Below, piece by piece: positions 45,145 through 54,291 of a DNA stretch of 64,000 nt. The notes beneath the pieces are model-generated. The model saw nothing but the letters and a program-made list of their open reading frames with translations. It was not told the origin of the DNA and ran no database searches. Origin of the DNA: Hydromicrobium sp964415365 (lineage in GTDB: Bacteria > Actinomycetota > Humimicrobiia > Humimicrobiales > Humimicrobiaceae); NCBI GenBank assembly GCA_964415365.1, contig CAYPYW010000003.1:39761-103760 (forward strand), given 5' to 3'. Numbering within the stretch: the stretch's first letter is position 1; every line of letters begins with the position of its first letter. Both the position numbers and the translations under genes were made by a program.

Positions 45145-47133
45145 ATGAGGAAGGAAATGAAGAGGTTTATTCCGTACACGCTACCATGGGATGATATGCC
45201 GATTGATTTATCATTTATTTATAGAAAAGAGAAACCGGCGGGTAAACATGGCTTCCTAAAAGTGGAAGGTGATAGATTCGTTTTTGAAGATGGAATAGAA
45301 CCACGGTTTTGGGGAACAAACTTTAACAGTGGAGCAAATTTTCCATCATTTGAATATAGTAAAAAGGTAGCTAGAAGGTTATCAAAAGTGGGAGTAAACA
45401 TAGTAAGATTACATCAACTTGATGCAGAATGGTCAACTCCAAATATTTTCCAGTTTAATAAAGGTGAAAATAAACCAAACACCCTAGACTTAGACCCAGA
45501 GAGCATAGATAGACTTGATTATCTTATATTTTGTTTGAAACAGGAAGGCATCTATATATATATGGACCTTTTAACATATAGGAGGTTCAAAACAGGAGAC
45601 GGGATTGAGGAAGCCAATCAATTAGGCGATGCTGCAAAACCTTATAGTACATATAACCGGAAATTGATAGAGCTACAAAAAAAATTCAATTATGATCTAT
45701 GGAGACATATAAATCCATATACAGGGCTGGCTTATTATGATGATCCTGCAATTGCTCTTGTAGAGATAGCAAATGAGAATGATCTGTTTTCCAGTAAAAT
45801 AACTGTCGAATACTACAGGTCAGAACTAGAAAAGAGGTACAGGAATTGGGCCGCTGAAAAAGGCATAAATCCAGGAAAAGCAAAAGTAGAATTTGATCCA
45901 GAGAACGAATCCGTAAAGCAATTTTTCATGGAAGTACAAAAAGAATATTATAAAGAAATTATATGCCATATGCGGGAATTGGGAGTAAAAATACCTATAA
46001 CAGGTACAAATTGGAGCATAAATAGTTCTTTACTTGCGTGCCAGTTAGAAACAGATTTTACTGATAGTCATGCTTATTGGATGAATTTTAAATTGTGGGA
46101 TAAGGATAAGAGGAGATTTGATAACAATTCCATGACTGGTAGTAAGAATAATATATTGCCACAATTAGCTTTAAATAGAGTGTCTGGTAAACCCTTCTTT
46201 GTGTCTGAGTGGGATAATCCATGGCCTAATGAATGGCGGGCAGAGAGCCCACTTTTACTAACAGCAGCAGGATTACTTCAAGGTTGGGGTGGGTATTGTA
46301 TACACACTTACAGATATACAACTGATGAAAATATTGAAATAATTGGTAAAAGAATAACTTCGGATGCCATAGGAGGTATATATTACAGGGGAGGTGTTTT
46401 TGATACATTTAATGATCCGGCAAAGTTTGGGTTATTCTATCATGCAGCATTAATATTCCGTAGAGGAGATATAAAACCTGCTCAAAAAACAGTGGGTATA
46501 AAAATGGATAATTTGTCAAAAACAACTTCCATTAAAGCTCTTGAACTTACAACTGAAAAGCACCGGGTAGAGATTGTTTTTCATGAAGAAGCAGATAAAA
46601 AGGATATGATGATATCACCGGATGAAATTGTAGTAGATTTAGAAAAAGGAGAAATATTATCAGATACAGGAGAGTTTTATAGGAATCTGAAAAAAAAGTT
46701 TGGTTGGATAGATACACCTAATTCAAAAGTAGTATATGGCTTCTTGGGAAAAGAGGGTAGGTTAAGTCTTACAGATTTAAAATTTAAAGTAAAGACAGAT
46801 TTTGCTACGATTGCTTTAAGCACTCTTACAGAAGAACCAATTAACAGTTCATCTAACATGTTACTTACGACTATTGGTAGAGCTGATAATACAAATAGTA
46901 AATATAATGATGAACACACACAGCAACTAGAGTCAGGGCATGGACCTATTCAAGTCGAGGTAATTGAAGCCCAAATAGAGATTAAAACAGACAAACGAAG
47001 CTTGAGAGTATTAGCAATTAATCCTCAGGGCTTTGTGATTGGCTATATACCATCAAAATATGAAAAGGGATCTTTTAAATTTGAAGTAGGTAATGAGTAT
47101 CAGTCGATGTACTATCTTATACAAACAATATAA
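45145..47133 (+). CDS. Cytosolic GH5-like glycoside hydrolase
   Basis: A 662-residue protein with an N-terminal TIM-barrel glycosidase domain (about 35-390) and a beta-rich C-terminal domain. RFWGTNFNSGANFPS and NIVRLHQLDAEWSTPN are clan GH-A strands. The acid/base is E211 in VEIANENDLF, the nucleophile E355 in FFVSEWDNPWPNEW, and SHAYW lies between. No signal peptide is seen, so it acts on imported oligosaccharide. An in-frame ATG at 45124 exists, but the one at 45145 has AGAGGA ahead of it. The substrate is unknown. Confidence 0.82.
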   Translation: MRKEMKRFIPYTLPWDDMPIDLSFIYRKEKPAGKHGFLKVEGDRFVFEDGIEPRFWGTNFNSGANFPSFEYSKKVARRLSKVGVNIVRLHQLDAEWSTPNIFQFNKGENKPNTLDLDPESIDRLDYLIFCLKQEGIYIYMDLLTYRRFKTGDGIEEANQLGDAAKPYSTYNRKLIELQKKFNYDLWRHINPYTGLAYYDDPAIALVEIANENDLFSSKITVEYYRSELEKRYRNWAAEKGINPGKAKVEFDPENESVKQFFMEVQKEYYKEIICHMRELGVKIPITGTNWSINSSLLACQLETDFTDSHAYWMNFKLWDKDKRRFDNNSMTGSKNNILPQLALNRVSGKPFFVSEWDNPWPNEWRAESPLLLTAAGLLQGWGGYCIHTYRYTTDENIEIIGKRITSDAIGGIYYRGGVFDTFNDPAKFGLFYHAALIFRRGDIKPAQKTVGIKMDNLSKTTSIKALELTTEKHRVEIVFHEEADKKDMMISPDEIVVDLEKGEILSDTGEFYRNLKKKFGWIDTPNSKVVYGFLGKEGRLSLTDLKFKVKTDFATIALSTLTEEPINSSSNMLLTTIGRADNTNSKYNDEHTQQLESGHGPIQVEVIEAQIEIKTDKRSLRVLAINPQGFVIGYIPSKYEKGSFKFEVGNEYQSMYYLIQTI

Positions 47134-47181
47134 TAAATAGGAGACAATATCGAAGAGTAACTACATAAGTTTAAAAATATT

Positions 47182-47230
47182 TTGACATAATTATTTTGCT
47201 ATATTATTATAACGATATTAATAACGTTAT
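47182..47230 (+). promoter_or_regulatory. LacI-type promoter/operator upstream of the isomerase gene
   Basis: TTGACA (47182-47187) and TATTAT (47205-47210) have an ideal 17-base spacer. The operator at 47209-47230 is ATAACGATAT, TA, ATAACGTTAT, which differs in one base from the perfect copy at 39968-39991. The CG centres (47213 and 47225) are again 12 bases apart. It gives the isomerase and LacI genes their own regulated promoter. Confidence 0.8.
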
Positions 47231-47379
47231 CATAACCTTAAGTATCTATTTGGTAGAGAGCAAGATGGCATATTAAACAAGATGGTACAAGGAATTTTTT
47301 AACTGTGATTTATAAATCTTTTACTAATTAAGGTTCTCAAATTTCATGAAAGATAACACATAACAATAATTAAAGGTTT

Positions 47380-48747
47380 ATGAAAAATTCTGATAAAAAT
47401 GTAAAAGTTGGTTTTGTAGGGTTTGGAGAAGTGAATACTCCAAAAGATATTATTGGGAAACTGTTATTACAGGCCATAAAAAAATTGAAGCATGCGGGCT
47501 TGGAACTGGTAACTACTGAGTATGTAAGTGACGATCCACGGAGGCAGGATGCTGAAAGGGCAATAACAAAGCTAACAGGAAAGGAATTTGATCTCCTTAT
47601 ACTCTGTATAGCTGGATGGATCCCCACCCATGCTATTATTCAGGTTACAGATAATTTTAAAGAAAAGCCGATGGTTCTCTGGGGTCTTGGTGGCTATTAT
47701 AAGAATGGTATTTTATTTACTACTGCTAGTCAGGCAGGAACGTCTGCAGCCAGAAAAGTTTTTGAAGATCTGGGTTATGATTACAAATATATCTATAACA
47801 CCCCGGACTCATTCTGTGATATGTCCCAGATAAGTGATTTTGCAAAAGTAGCCGCTTCAAGAAGACTATTAAGATCTTCCAGGATAGGAATGATGGGTTT
47901 CAGGGACATGAAACTTTACGGCACCCTTTATGACGGAGTATCCTTAAGAAGAGAGATAGGTCCAGAGGTCGAATTCTTTGAGATGCTTGAAATTTCCAGA
48001 AAAATGGAAAAGTTACCTAAAAGGAAAATTGAAGAGGTGATAAAAGTAGTAAAAAATAAATATTATTTTAAAAATAATATTGAGGACAAGCATCTCGAAA
48101 AACCGGTCAAATTATATATAGCATTAAAACAAAAGATATATGATGAAGAATACGATGGTGTATCTTTATCAGATGTGGATGGGGTCAAAAAACTTTTAAA
48201 CTTTACACCAGCTCTTACTTTTATGCTGATGACAGATGAGCTTGGAATCTGTACCATTCCGGAAAATGATACCTTGGGACTGGTTACCCAACTTATTATA
48301 AAGAAGCTTACAGGCCAAATAGGAGCTTATCTTGAATTCTATGAATTCTTTAGCGATAGGATTATTGCAGGAGTACCAGATTATGTTCCTTCAGCAGTAG
48401 TTGATGGAAATATGGAACTTATGATGAATAGTTTTGGTAATCTAGGTATGGGAGTATTGAATGTATCAAAGATAAAAACGGGAAAAATAACTATGGCGCG
48501 ACTTACAAGTCATGGAGATAGATATGCGATGCATATTGTAACTGGAGAAGCGGTGGAACCTCCAAAATGGGTAGAAGTTGGCTGGGATGATCCACCACAG
48601 CTCCCAGGTTTGGAAATAATATTGGATGTACCAACAAAAGAGTTTGCTGAGAAAGTAGTTTCTCAGCACTATATCGTATCATATGGTGATAATGTAGAGA
48701 TATTACAAGATTATTGTCGATTGTGTAATATTGATATGATCATTTGA
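47380..48747 (+). CDS. L-fucose/L-arabinose isomerase family protein
   Basis: A 455-residue sugar isomerase-fold protein. KVGFVGFGEV at the start and DLLILCIAGWIPTHAI are the N-terminal Rossmann-like strands of the FucI/AraA family. ELGICTIPENDTLGLVTQ is the metal-region Glu/Asp block, and RLTSHGDRYAMHIVTGEA the late His-containing segment. It would convert an imported aldose to the ketose used by the FGGY kinase. No ribosome site is obvious close to the start. Confidence 0.82.
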   Translation: MKNSDKNVKVGFVGFGEVNTPKDIIGKLLLQAIKKLKHAGLELVTTEYVSDDPRRQDAERAITKLTGKEFDLLILCIAGWIPTHAIIQVTDNFKEKPMVLWGLGGYYKNGILFTTASQAGTSAARKVFEDLGYDYKYIYNTPDSFCDMSQISDFAKVAASRRLLRSSRIGMMGFRDMKLYGTLYDGVSLRREIGPEVEFFEMLEISRKMEKLPKRKIEEVIKVVKNKYYFKNNIEDKHLEKPVKLYIALKQKIYDEEYDGVSLSDVDGVKKLLNFTPALTFMLMTDELGICTIPENDTLGLVTQLIIKKLTGQIGAYLEFYEFFSDRIIAGVPDYVPSAVVDGNMELMMNSFGNLGMGVLNVSKIKTGKITMARLTSHGDRYAMHIVTGEAVEPPKWVEVGWDDPPQLPGLEIILDVPTKEFAEKVVSQHYIVSYGDNVEILQDYCRLCNIDMII

Positions 48748-48754
48748 TGAATGA

Positions 48755-48949
48755 AGAAATTCCTTTTTAGATGATCATGCTAGTGCTGGGAAAAATGTTT
48801 GTATGATGTATACTTATCCTGATAAAGTGGACTTAGATGATTTCGTAATATCGGGTAAGGAAGGAATTAATAAGGAAAGTCCTCTAAAATATTCATCTAC
48901 TGTAATGGGAAAGATGATTAATAAAAATAATGTGAGAGGAAATAAATAA
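48755..48949 (+). pseudogene. Second IclR-type regulator remnant
   Basis: An open frame without an upstream start runs from a stop at 48752 to TAA at 48947-48949, which overlaps the LacI start codon (TAATG). It includes YTYPDKVDLDDFVISGKEG and SPLKYSSTVMGKMI. The last block resembles the IclR sensor motif (G, then PLHxTAxGKAIL). The fragment overlaps in content with the remnant at 40015, so the two come from different gene copies. Confidence 0.45.
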
Positions 48950-49950
48950 TGAAAAAAAACAAGCCACCTACTTTAAGGGAGGTAGCAAAACTGGCAGGTG
49001 TTTCAGTACCAACTGTATCCCGGGTAATAAACAAGGAAAAATTTGTTTCTGATGATGTAAAAAAAAGGGTGACCAGTGCTGTAAAGGAATTAGATTATGA
49101 ACCGCAGTGGTCAGCAAGAAGTTTAAGGCTCGGTAGAACAAATATTATCGGTGTAATAATCCCCAGTATTTCGAATTATTTTTTTGCCAGTGTAGTTTAT
49201 GGGATTGAAAGTTTTTTCAGAAAAAAGGGGAAAGATATAATTCTTTTCAATACTGGCTTTGATGAAGAGATTGAAAGAAGAGTTGCAAGAATTGCCGTAG
49301 CAAAAAAAGTTGACGGGCTCATTGTTGCGACTATTTCGAAAAGTAATTTATGGGAGGATTTTAATATACCAACCGTCATTGTTGATAATAAAATCGATGT
49401 AAAGAATATAGATTTTGTTTTGCATAGTGACATAAATAGTTCATATAAACTTGTAAATCATTTAATTGAAAAACATGAACTGTCAAAAATTGCTTGTATT
49501 AGCGGACCCCTGGATGAATCGAGTGGCCTCAATAAGCTAATAGGATATAAAAAGGCTTTAAGAGAGCATGGTATTAAGATAAATGAGGAATATATAAAAA
49601 TAGCTAATTGGAAGAAGAGTCTTGCATATAATGCAACCAAAGAACTTTTAAACATGAAGGATAAACCACAAGCAATTTTTACATCTAACACTAATATGGT
49701 TATTGGAAGTCTAAGATATATAAATGATTCAGGTTTTAAAATACCTGAAGATATAGCAGTGGTAACTTTTGATGATTATGATTATGTAAGTGCATTTAAT
49801 CCACCGCTAACTACCCTTGAGAGAGTTGATGTTGAGATGGGTGAAAGAGCAGCTAGTATTTTACAAGATAGAATTGATGGCAAAAAATATTCTTATAAGG
49901 AAATAGAGATTGATTCTGATTTGATTATCCGAAAATCGTGCGGATGCTGA
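48949..49950 (+). CDS. LacI family transcriptional regulator 2
   Basis: A 333-residue LacI/GalR regulator. The helix-turn-helix is LREVAKLAGVSVPTVSRVIN, the hinge WSARSLRLGRT, and the sensor starts NIIGVIIPSISNYFFASV. The recognition residues (VP) differ from those of the first LacI protein (SA), which agrees with the different operator sequences. It lies 201 bases after the isomerase gene, downstream of the regulated promoter at 47182, so it probably represses itself. A GTGAGAGGAAA site precedes the ATG. Confidence 0.92.
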   Translation: MKKNKPPTLREVAKLAGVSVPTVSRVINKEKFVSDDVKKRVTSAVKELDYEPQWSARSLRLGRTNIIGVIIPSISNYFFASVVYGIESFFRKKGKDIILFNTGFDEEIERRVARIAVAKKVDGLIVATISKSNLWEDFNIPTVIVDNKIDVKNIDFVLHSDINSSYKLVNHLIEKHELSKIACISGPLDESSGLNKLIGYKKALREHGIKINEEYIKIANWKKSLAYNATKELLNMKDKPQAIFTSNTNMVIGSLRYINDSGFKIPEDIAVVTFDDYDYVSAFNPPLTTLERVDVEMGERAASILQDRIDGKKYSYKEIEIDSDLIIRKSCGC

Positions 49951-50104
49951 TAAGATCAGCTCCAATATTAACTTACAAATCGAATACAACATGGATTTAT
50001 TGTGATTAACTTGTTTACTATATGAATCCTAATATAAATGCAAAAATTGTTTTTATTCTAATATATAACTGAAGAAAATTATTAACACTAACAGAAGGAT
50101 CCTT

Positions 50105-51538
50105 GTGGGTACTGGAAAAATTCTTATTGGTTGGTGTGAAAGGGATATTACTCCAAAAGGAAAAGTAGCTCTGTTTGGTCAGTTTCATGAGAGAGTTACT
50201 GAGGAAGTACATGACCCTCTGTATGCCACTGCTCTGGCTTTTGAAGCTGAGGATGGTTCCGAACAGGCGATAATCATCTCACTGGATGTTACCTGTGTAT
50301 CTGATTATACAATAAAGGAATGCCGAAACGTTTTAAGAGAGAAACTGAAGGATTTTGATCCTGATAAGATAATTATCAGCGCTACACATACGCACACCGC
50401 TCCGCTTTTGCCGGGGATATGGCCGACTTGCCCTGGATTGGGTAGCGATGTTATGTCAAAAAAAGAATATGCCGATTTCCTGATACAGAAGGTTAGCGAA
50501 GCTGCAATTCTAGCTTGGAATTCGCGTAAACCGGGAGCATTGAGTTGGGGAAGAGGGCATGCTGTTGTCGGTTTTAATCGGCTGGTGTCGTATTTCGATG
50601 GTTCGATAAAGATGTACGGGGAAACAAATGTTCCTGAATTTTCCCATATTTCAGGATATGAAGATCATAGTATTGATTTGCTCTTTACATACAACGAAGC
50701 ACACACACTTACTGGTATGATCATTAATATACCTTGCCCTTCACAATGCTCTGAAATGGAATGCTTTATTTCTGCGGATTACTGGCATGAAACACGGAAG
50801 GAGGTCCGAAAACATTATGGAAATGATCTATTTATTCTCTCTCAATGTTCAGCTGCTGGAGATATGTCACCGAGGCCAATGATAAATCGTCGAGCAGACG
50901 CAAGAATGTTGGCAATTAAGGGATTTGGTAATGACTACGATTTTGCAAGGCGTCAGGACATTGCCAATAAAGTCATTGTTGCTATTAATGAAGTGTTACC
51001 ATTGGTTTCAAAAGAAATCCATGATGATGTGAAATTCAAACATAAAATTGATCGAATGGATATTACCCGGCGTATTGTAACGAATGAAGATTTAAAAACC
51101 GCTAAAAAAGAAGTTGCTTTATGGCAGAAAAAATTTGATGATTTGAAAGATATGGACCCAACTTCTTTTGAGCGCTCCACTGCTTATAGGAGGGTGGTTT
51201 TTTACAAATCCGTTATTGATCTTTATAAAGAACAGCAAAAAGGCGAAAAGCTAAAAATGTTTATTGAATTACACGCTTTGAGAATTGGCGATATTGCTAT
51301 GTGCACTAACCGCTTTGAATATTTTCTGGACTTCGGCTTGAGGATAAAAGCAAGAAGTAAAGCCTTGCAAACATTTATTGTTCAACTTGCTGGTGAGGGT
51401 ATTTATGTACCCACTGAACGTGTATCAAAAGGTGGAAGTTACAGTGGTTATATTGCTGGTGCCACTATTGGGCCCCTTGGCGGACAAGAAATAGTCGAAA
51501 AACAGGTTGAATCAATAAATAGTTTTTACACAGACTGA
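50105..51538 (+). CDS. Neutral/alkaline ceramidase-like hydrolase
   Basis: A 477-residue cytosolic protein with the N-terminal domain of neutral/alkaline non-lysosomal ceramidases. ERDITPKGKVALFGQF at the start, HDPLYATALAFE, and the zinc-binding SATHTHTAPLLPG match the family catalytic region, and QCSAAGDMSPRP follows the expected late motif. The start is GTG with AAGGA at good spacing. No signal peptide is seen, and the family C-terminal domain is absent. In a sugar locus it may be a deacylase or deacetylase of glycoconjugates rather than a ceramidase. Confidence 0.8.
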   Translation: MGTGKILIGWCERDITPKGKVALFGQFHERVTEEVHDPLYATALAFEAEDGSEQAIIISLDVTCVSDYTIKECRNVLREKLKDFDPDKIIISATHTHTAPLLPGIWPTCPGLGSDVMSKKEYADFLIQKVSEAAILAWNSRKPGALSWGRGHAVVGFNRLVSYFDGSIKMYGETNVPEFSHISGYEDHSIDLLFTYNEAHTLTGMIINIPCPSQCSEMECFISADYWHETRKEVRKHYGNDLFILSQCSAAGDMSPRPMINRRADARMLAIKGFGNDYDFARRQDIANKVIVAINEVLPLVSKEIHDDVKFKHKIDRMDITRRIVTNEDLKTAKKEVALWQKKFDDLKDMDPTSFERSTAYRRVVFYKSVIDLYKEQQKGEKLKMFIELHALRIGDIAMCTNRFEYFLDFGLRIKARSKALQTFIVQLAGEGIYVPTERVSKGGSYSGYIAGATIGPLGGQEIVEKQVESINSFYTD

Positions 51539-51561
51539 ATAGTTTGAATAATTCAGAGTGA

Positions 51562-51587
51562 CTGGGGACAGTGGATAAAATTAGAAC
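51562..51587 (+). repeat. IS-end-like repeat, upstream copy
   Basis: CTGGGGACAGTGGATAAAAT plus TAGAAC. It matches 23 of 26 bases of the sequence at 52756-52781 in the same orientation. The pair brackets the HEAT-repeat lipoprotein gene. It is probably one terminus of a lost IS3-type element. Confidence 0.6.
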
Positions 51588-51787
51588 CAAATCGCTGAAC
51601 TTAAATGGGGATATTTTTATACTTAATTTAGTTTTTTAAAAGAATTTTATTATCAATTGCTATGAATAAAATTCCCTATATATTTACTATTCTATATGTC
51701 TTTTCCTCCGTTATCCTATTATAATTTTTCACGATTGCCATCTAAAATCATTACCAGTTAAATATTAACTTCCTTCTTTTTAATTAG

Positions 51788-52639
51788 TTATTTCCTGCCG
51801 CTTCCCCATTCCTTACCACCAAACCCTGGCATCTCATAAATTGTATAATTATTTTCTTTAGCCCATTCCTTTGCTGCTTCTTCTAATTTTTCATTCCCAC
51901 TGTTTATAAAGTCTTCAGCCATCATGGAATAACCATATAAGTTTAGAGCATTGATCAACATATCCTCAGTTCCTGAAGCACCTATCTCTATTAAATCGGG
52001 ATATACTACCATTACAAAAGCTATGTCCATTTTATTTATCTCTTGGGCAATTATTTTTTCATTTTCACTATCCTCGCATAATAGACTTAGCGCGTACACA
52101 ACTTCTTTAAAAACAGGATATTGATTATTTAAATGTGCCTCTGAATTTATGCCAGCATTAGCAGAAGTTTCGTTGGTATCCACCCCATTATCCAGTATTT
52201 CCTCTGCAGCTCCCGGCATTTCCCCAATTTCAGGTGCTGGCTGTGCTTCTGGCATTTCTTCAGCTTCTGGTAGCTTTTCCCCAAATAGTTCTGTAAGAAG
52301 CTCTTCTATATTTTTATCTTTAATAATGTATTCTTCTGGGTCCATTAAACAATCAATCAGTGGTTTTATGGCTTTGCTGTCACCAATTTCCCCCAATATT
52401 TTAGCAGCCGATGCTCTTGCAGGATTTTCCCTATCTTTGAGTAATATAATTAATGGGTCAACAGCAGGCTTGCCAATTCTGATTAATGCATTTTCGGCAT
52501 CAGTTCGTATTTTATCATTATCACTGCTGAGGTTTTGTATTAATTCATTTATGTCTTTACAACTGATTAAGGCAGTAATGGATATACATAAAAGAATGAT
52601 GATGAAAATTCTTAAAGATTTTTTAGCTATTTTAATCAT
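51788..52639 (-). CDS. HEAT-repeat lipoprotein
   Basis: A 283-residue lipoprotein. The lipobox LISC puts the anchor at C27. Residues 30-110 contain HEAT/PBS-lyase repeats (DNDKIRTDAENALIRIG, then PARASAAKILGEIGDSKAI). A low-complexity Glu/Pro/Ala/Gly stretch at about 122-155 is followed by a second helical region to the C-terminus. It is probably a surface protein-binding scaffold. The gene stands alone between two IS-end-like repeats. Function unknown. Confidence 0.75.
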   Translation of the reverse strand: MIKIAKKSLRIFIIILLCISITALISCKDINELIQNLSSDNDKIRTDAENALIRIGKPAVDPLIILLKDRENPARASAAKILGEIGDSKAIKPLIDCLMDPEEYIIKDKNIEELLTELFGEKLPEAEEMPEAQPAPEIGEMPGAAEEILDNGVDTNETSANAGINSEAHLNNQYPVFKEVVYALSLLCEDSENEKIIAQEINKMDIAFVMVVYPDLIEIGASGTEDMLINALNLYGYSMMAEDFINSGNEKLEEAAKEWAKENNYTIYEMPGFGGKEWGSGRK

Positions 52640-52852
52640 CTTAAATGTTAAAGTAATAAAATTTTTATTACTGAATAAGATGAATTTAATTAAATTATAA
52701 TACTTTTTTTAAAATAAAAAAATTCTGATACTTCAATTCTAATCTTTTCTTCACTCTGGGGACAGTAGACAAAGTTAGAACTGTGTGGACTTCCCCCCTA
52801 ATATTGACACCAAAGAAAAGACAATAATAAAATGGAATTGGAGGTAAAAAAG

Positions 52853-53128
52853 ATGGGGAGAAGAACCTTTAGCAAAGGATACAAACTGCAGACAATAAGG
52901 CAGATAATTGAAGATGGAAAGCGCATCCCTGAAGTATCCAAAAGTCTCGGAATCACGGAGCAGACAATTTACCGTTGGTTAAGAGAATACGATAAGTATG
53001 GCAAAGAAGCATTCAAAGGCTCCGGCAATACAAGAGTAGATAGCCGGTACAAAATTAAGCTTTTAGAGAAGAATAACAAGCAGCTATTAGAGGAGAATGA
53101 AATCTTAAAAAAGTTCCGAGTCTTTTAA
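52853..53128 (+). CDS. IS3 transposase OrfA (HTH protein)
   Basis: A 91-residue OrfA. RTFSKGYKLQTIRQIIEDGK and SKSLGITEQTIYRWLREY form the helix-turn-helix of the HTH_Tnp_1 family, followed by a C-terminal leucine-zipper helix (LLEKNNKQLLEENEILKK). The frame opens at 52832, but the ATG at 52853 has TTGGAGG at ideal spacing. It is intact, while its OrfB partner is truncated. Confidence 0.85.
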   Translation: MGRRTFSKGYKLQTIRQIIEDGKRIPEVSKSLGITEQTIYRWLREYDKYGKEAFKGSGNTRVDSRYKIKLLEKNNKQLLEENEILKKFRVF

Positions 53129-53272
53129 AAAGGGAAGACAAGACAAAAAGTAGAATTTATCACTAGCAATAAGCATATATACAGTATTCGACTTATGTGT
53201 GATGTTTTAAAGATCTATAGATCAAGTTATTATAACTTAAGTAAACGGAAAGCCGACAAAAAGAGAAATTGA
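53129..53272 (+). pseudogene. Truncated IS3 OrfB fragment
   Basis: Directly after the OrfA stop, in the same frame, 47 codons read KVEFITSNKHIYSIRLMC and VLKIYRSSYYNLSKRKA. This is the start of an IS3 OrfB (YSI, MCxxL, SxYY motifs). A TGA ends it at 53270-53272 and nothing of the integrase core follows. Confidence 0.7.
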
Positions 53273-53322
53273 GAATCAAGTTACTAAATTAATCAAGTAA
53301 TGTTATAAAATTCAAAACCATA

Positions 53323-54126
53323 TTATTTCAATCTTCTTGACAAGTCATACCTTAATACAGATGAACCACAGATATGAACTGTCTGGATTATTTCTTTAAT
53401 CTGTAAGGTTTTTAGACTATCAATTACGTTTTTGGTGTATGCGACATCTTCATATTCAGGGGAACCAAAGTATATTTTGCCAGATTTACCCAGCCATAAC
53501 TGTCCAATCTTTACATCATTTTTTGACATAGTAGGATAATCGGCATCTGGAGGTCCAACAAGTGAAGGAATATATTTGTAACAAAGCCATGGCCGTTCAT
53601 TTATTCTTTTTGAGGCAACCTGAATGACTATTTTATTCTGTTCTTTTAATGGCTCGAGGTCAATGCCAAATAATAAATGTCCCCATAATGAAGCTTCACA
53701 TTTTAAATGTCCATCAGGTAACATCTTTATTGAAGAAATATCTGCATATATTTTTGGAACACCAAGGTCTTCACGTCCGCCAATGATAGGAAATGTATCA
53801 TTTTCAAACATGACTAAAACATAATCACCTTCTAAATTATCTTTTTGGCCTTTAAAATGCGCTGATACCTGAACAGTTGCTATTCTATATTGACCTCCGC
53901 CCATAAAATCAAGACCATCATAATAACCAAATATTACTGTAACAACAGGGTCTTTAGCTGGTTGGTAGCATTCAGGTAATAAAGAGATAATAGCTTCAGG
54001 GTCACTTTTATACTGGATGGCAAGAGTTTCAATTTTAGGATAAGGAATCTTGGGGATATTATCCTTATCAAACATTGGCCCAAGTATAAATGGCATTCTG
54101 TAATATTTATTGCTATCAAGCTTCAT
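53323..54126 (-). CDS. Acetoacetate decarboxylase family protein
   Basis: A 267-residue ADC-fold protein. The Schiff-base lysine fits K125 in GGREDLGVPKIYADI, with E119 upstream as in the family. The second Lys of the clostridial enzyme (Lys116) is Ile126 here. YYDGLDFMGGGQYR and LVMFENDTFPIIGG are standard strands. It could decarboxylate acetoacetate or act as a promiscuous aldolase-dehydratase, as some ADC relatives do. It stands alone on the minus strand after the IS remnant. Confidence 0.85.
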   Translation of the reverse strand: MKLDSNKYYRMPFILGPMFDKDNIPKIPYPKIETLAIQYKSDPEAIISLLPECYQPAKDPVVTVIFGYYDGLDFMGGGQYRIATVQVSAHFKGQKDNLEGDYVLVMFENDTFPIIGGREDLGVPKIYADISSIKMLPDGHLKCEASLWGHLLFGIDLEPLKEQNKIVIQVASKRINERPWLCYKYIPSLVGPPDADYPTMSKNDVKIGQLWLGKSGKIYFGSPEYEDVAYTKNVIDSLKTLQIKEIIQTVHICGSSVLRYDLSRRLK

Positions 54127-54291
54127 TTAATCTCACCTTTTATACTTGATTTATCTATTATGTTATTCCCTGCAGTAAATTATAACATAAGTAATACGAC
54201 AAGATTGAGATTTTTGAGACTTAAATGTCTAAAAGTGGCTAGTATAGTGGAAACACCAATAAATACAACTATTAAGTGGGTTACCTAAATA

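Larger units (their letters stand above)
52756..53290 (+). mobile_element. IS3-family insertion sequence remnant
   Basis: The left end is CTGGGGACAGTAGACAAAGT (from 52756). It is followed by an intact orfA (52853-53128) and a broken start of orfB that stops at 53272. The DDE catalytic domain and the right end are missing, so the element cannot move by itself. The ADC gene begins to converge from 53323. Confidence 0.75.

Noticed and set aside
50105..51538. True sphingolipid ceramidase
   Set aside because: The zinc-site motif is present, but the protein is cytosolic and lacks the C-terminal domain, so the substrate is left open.
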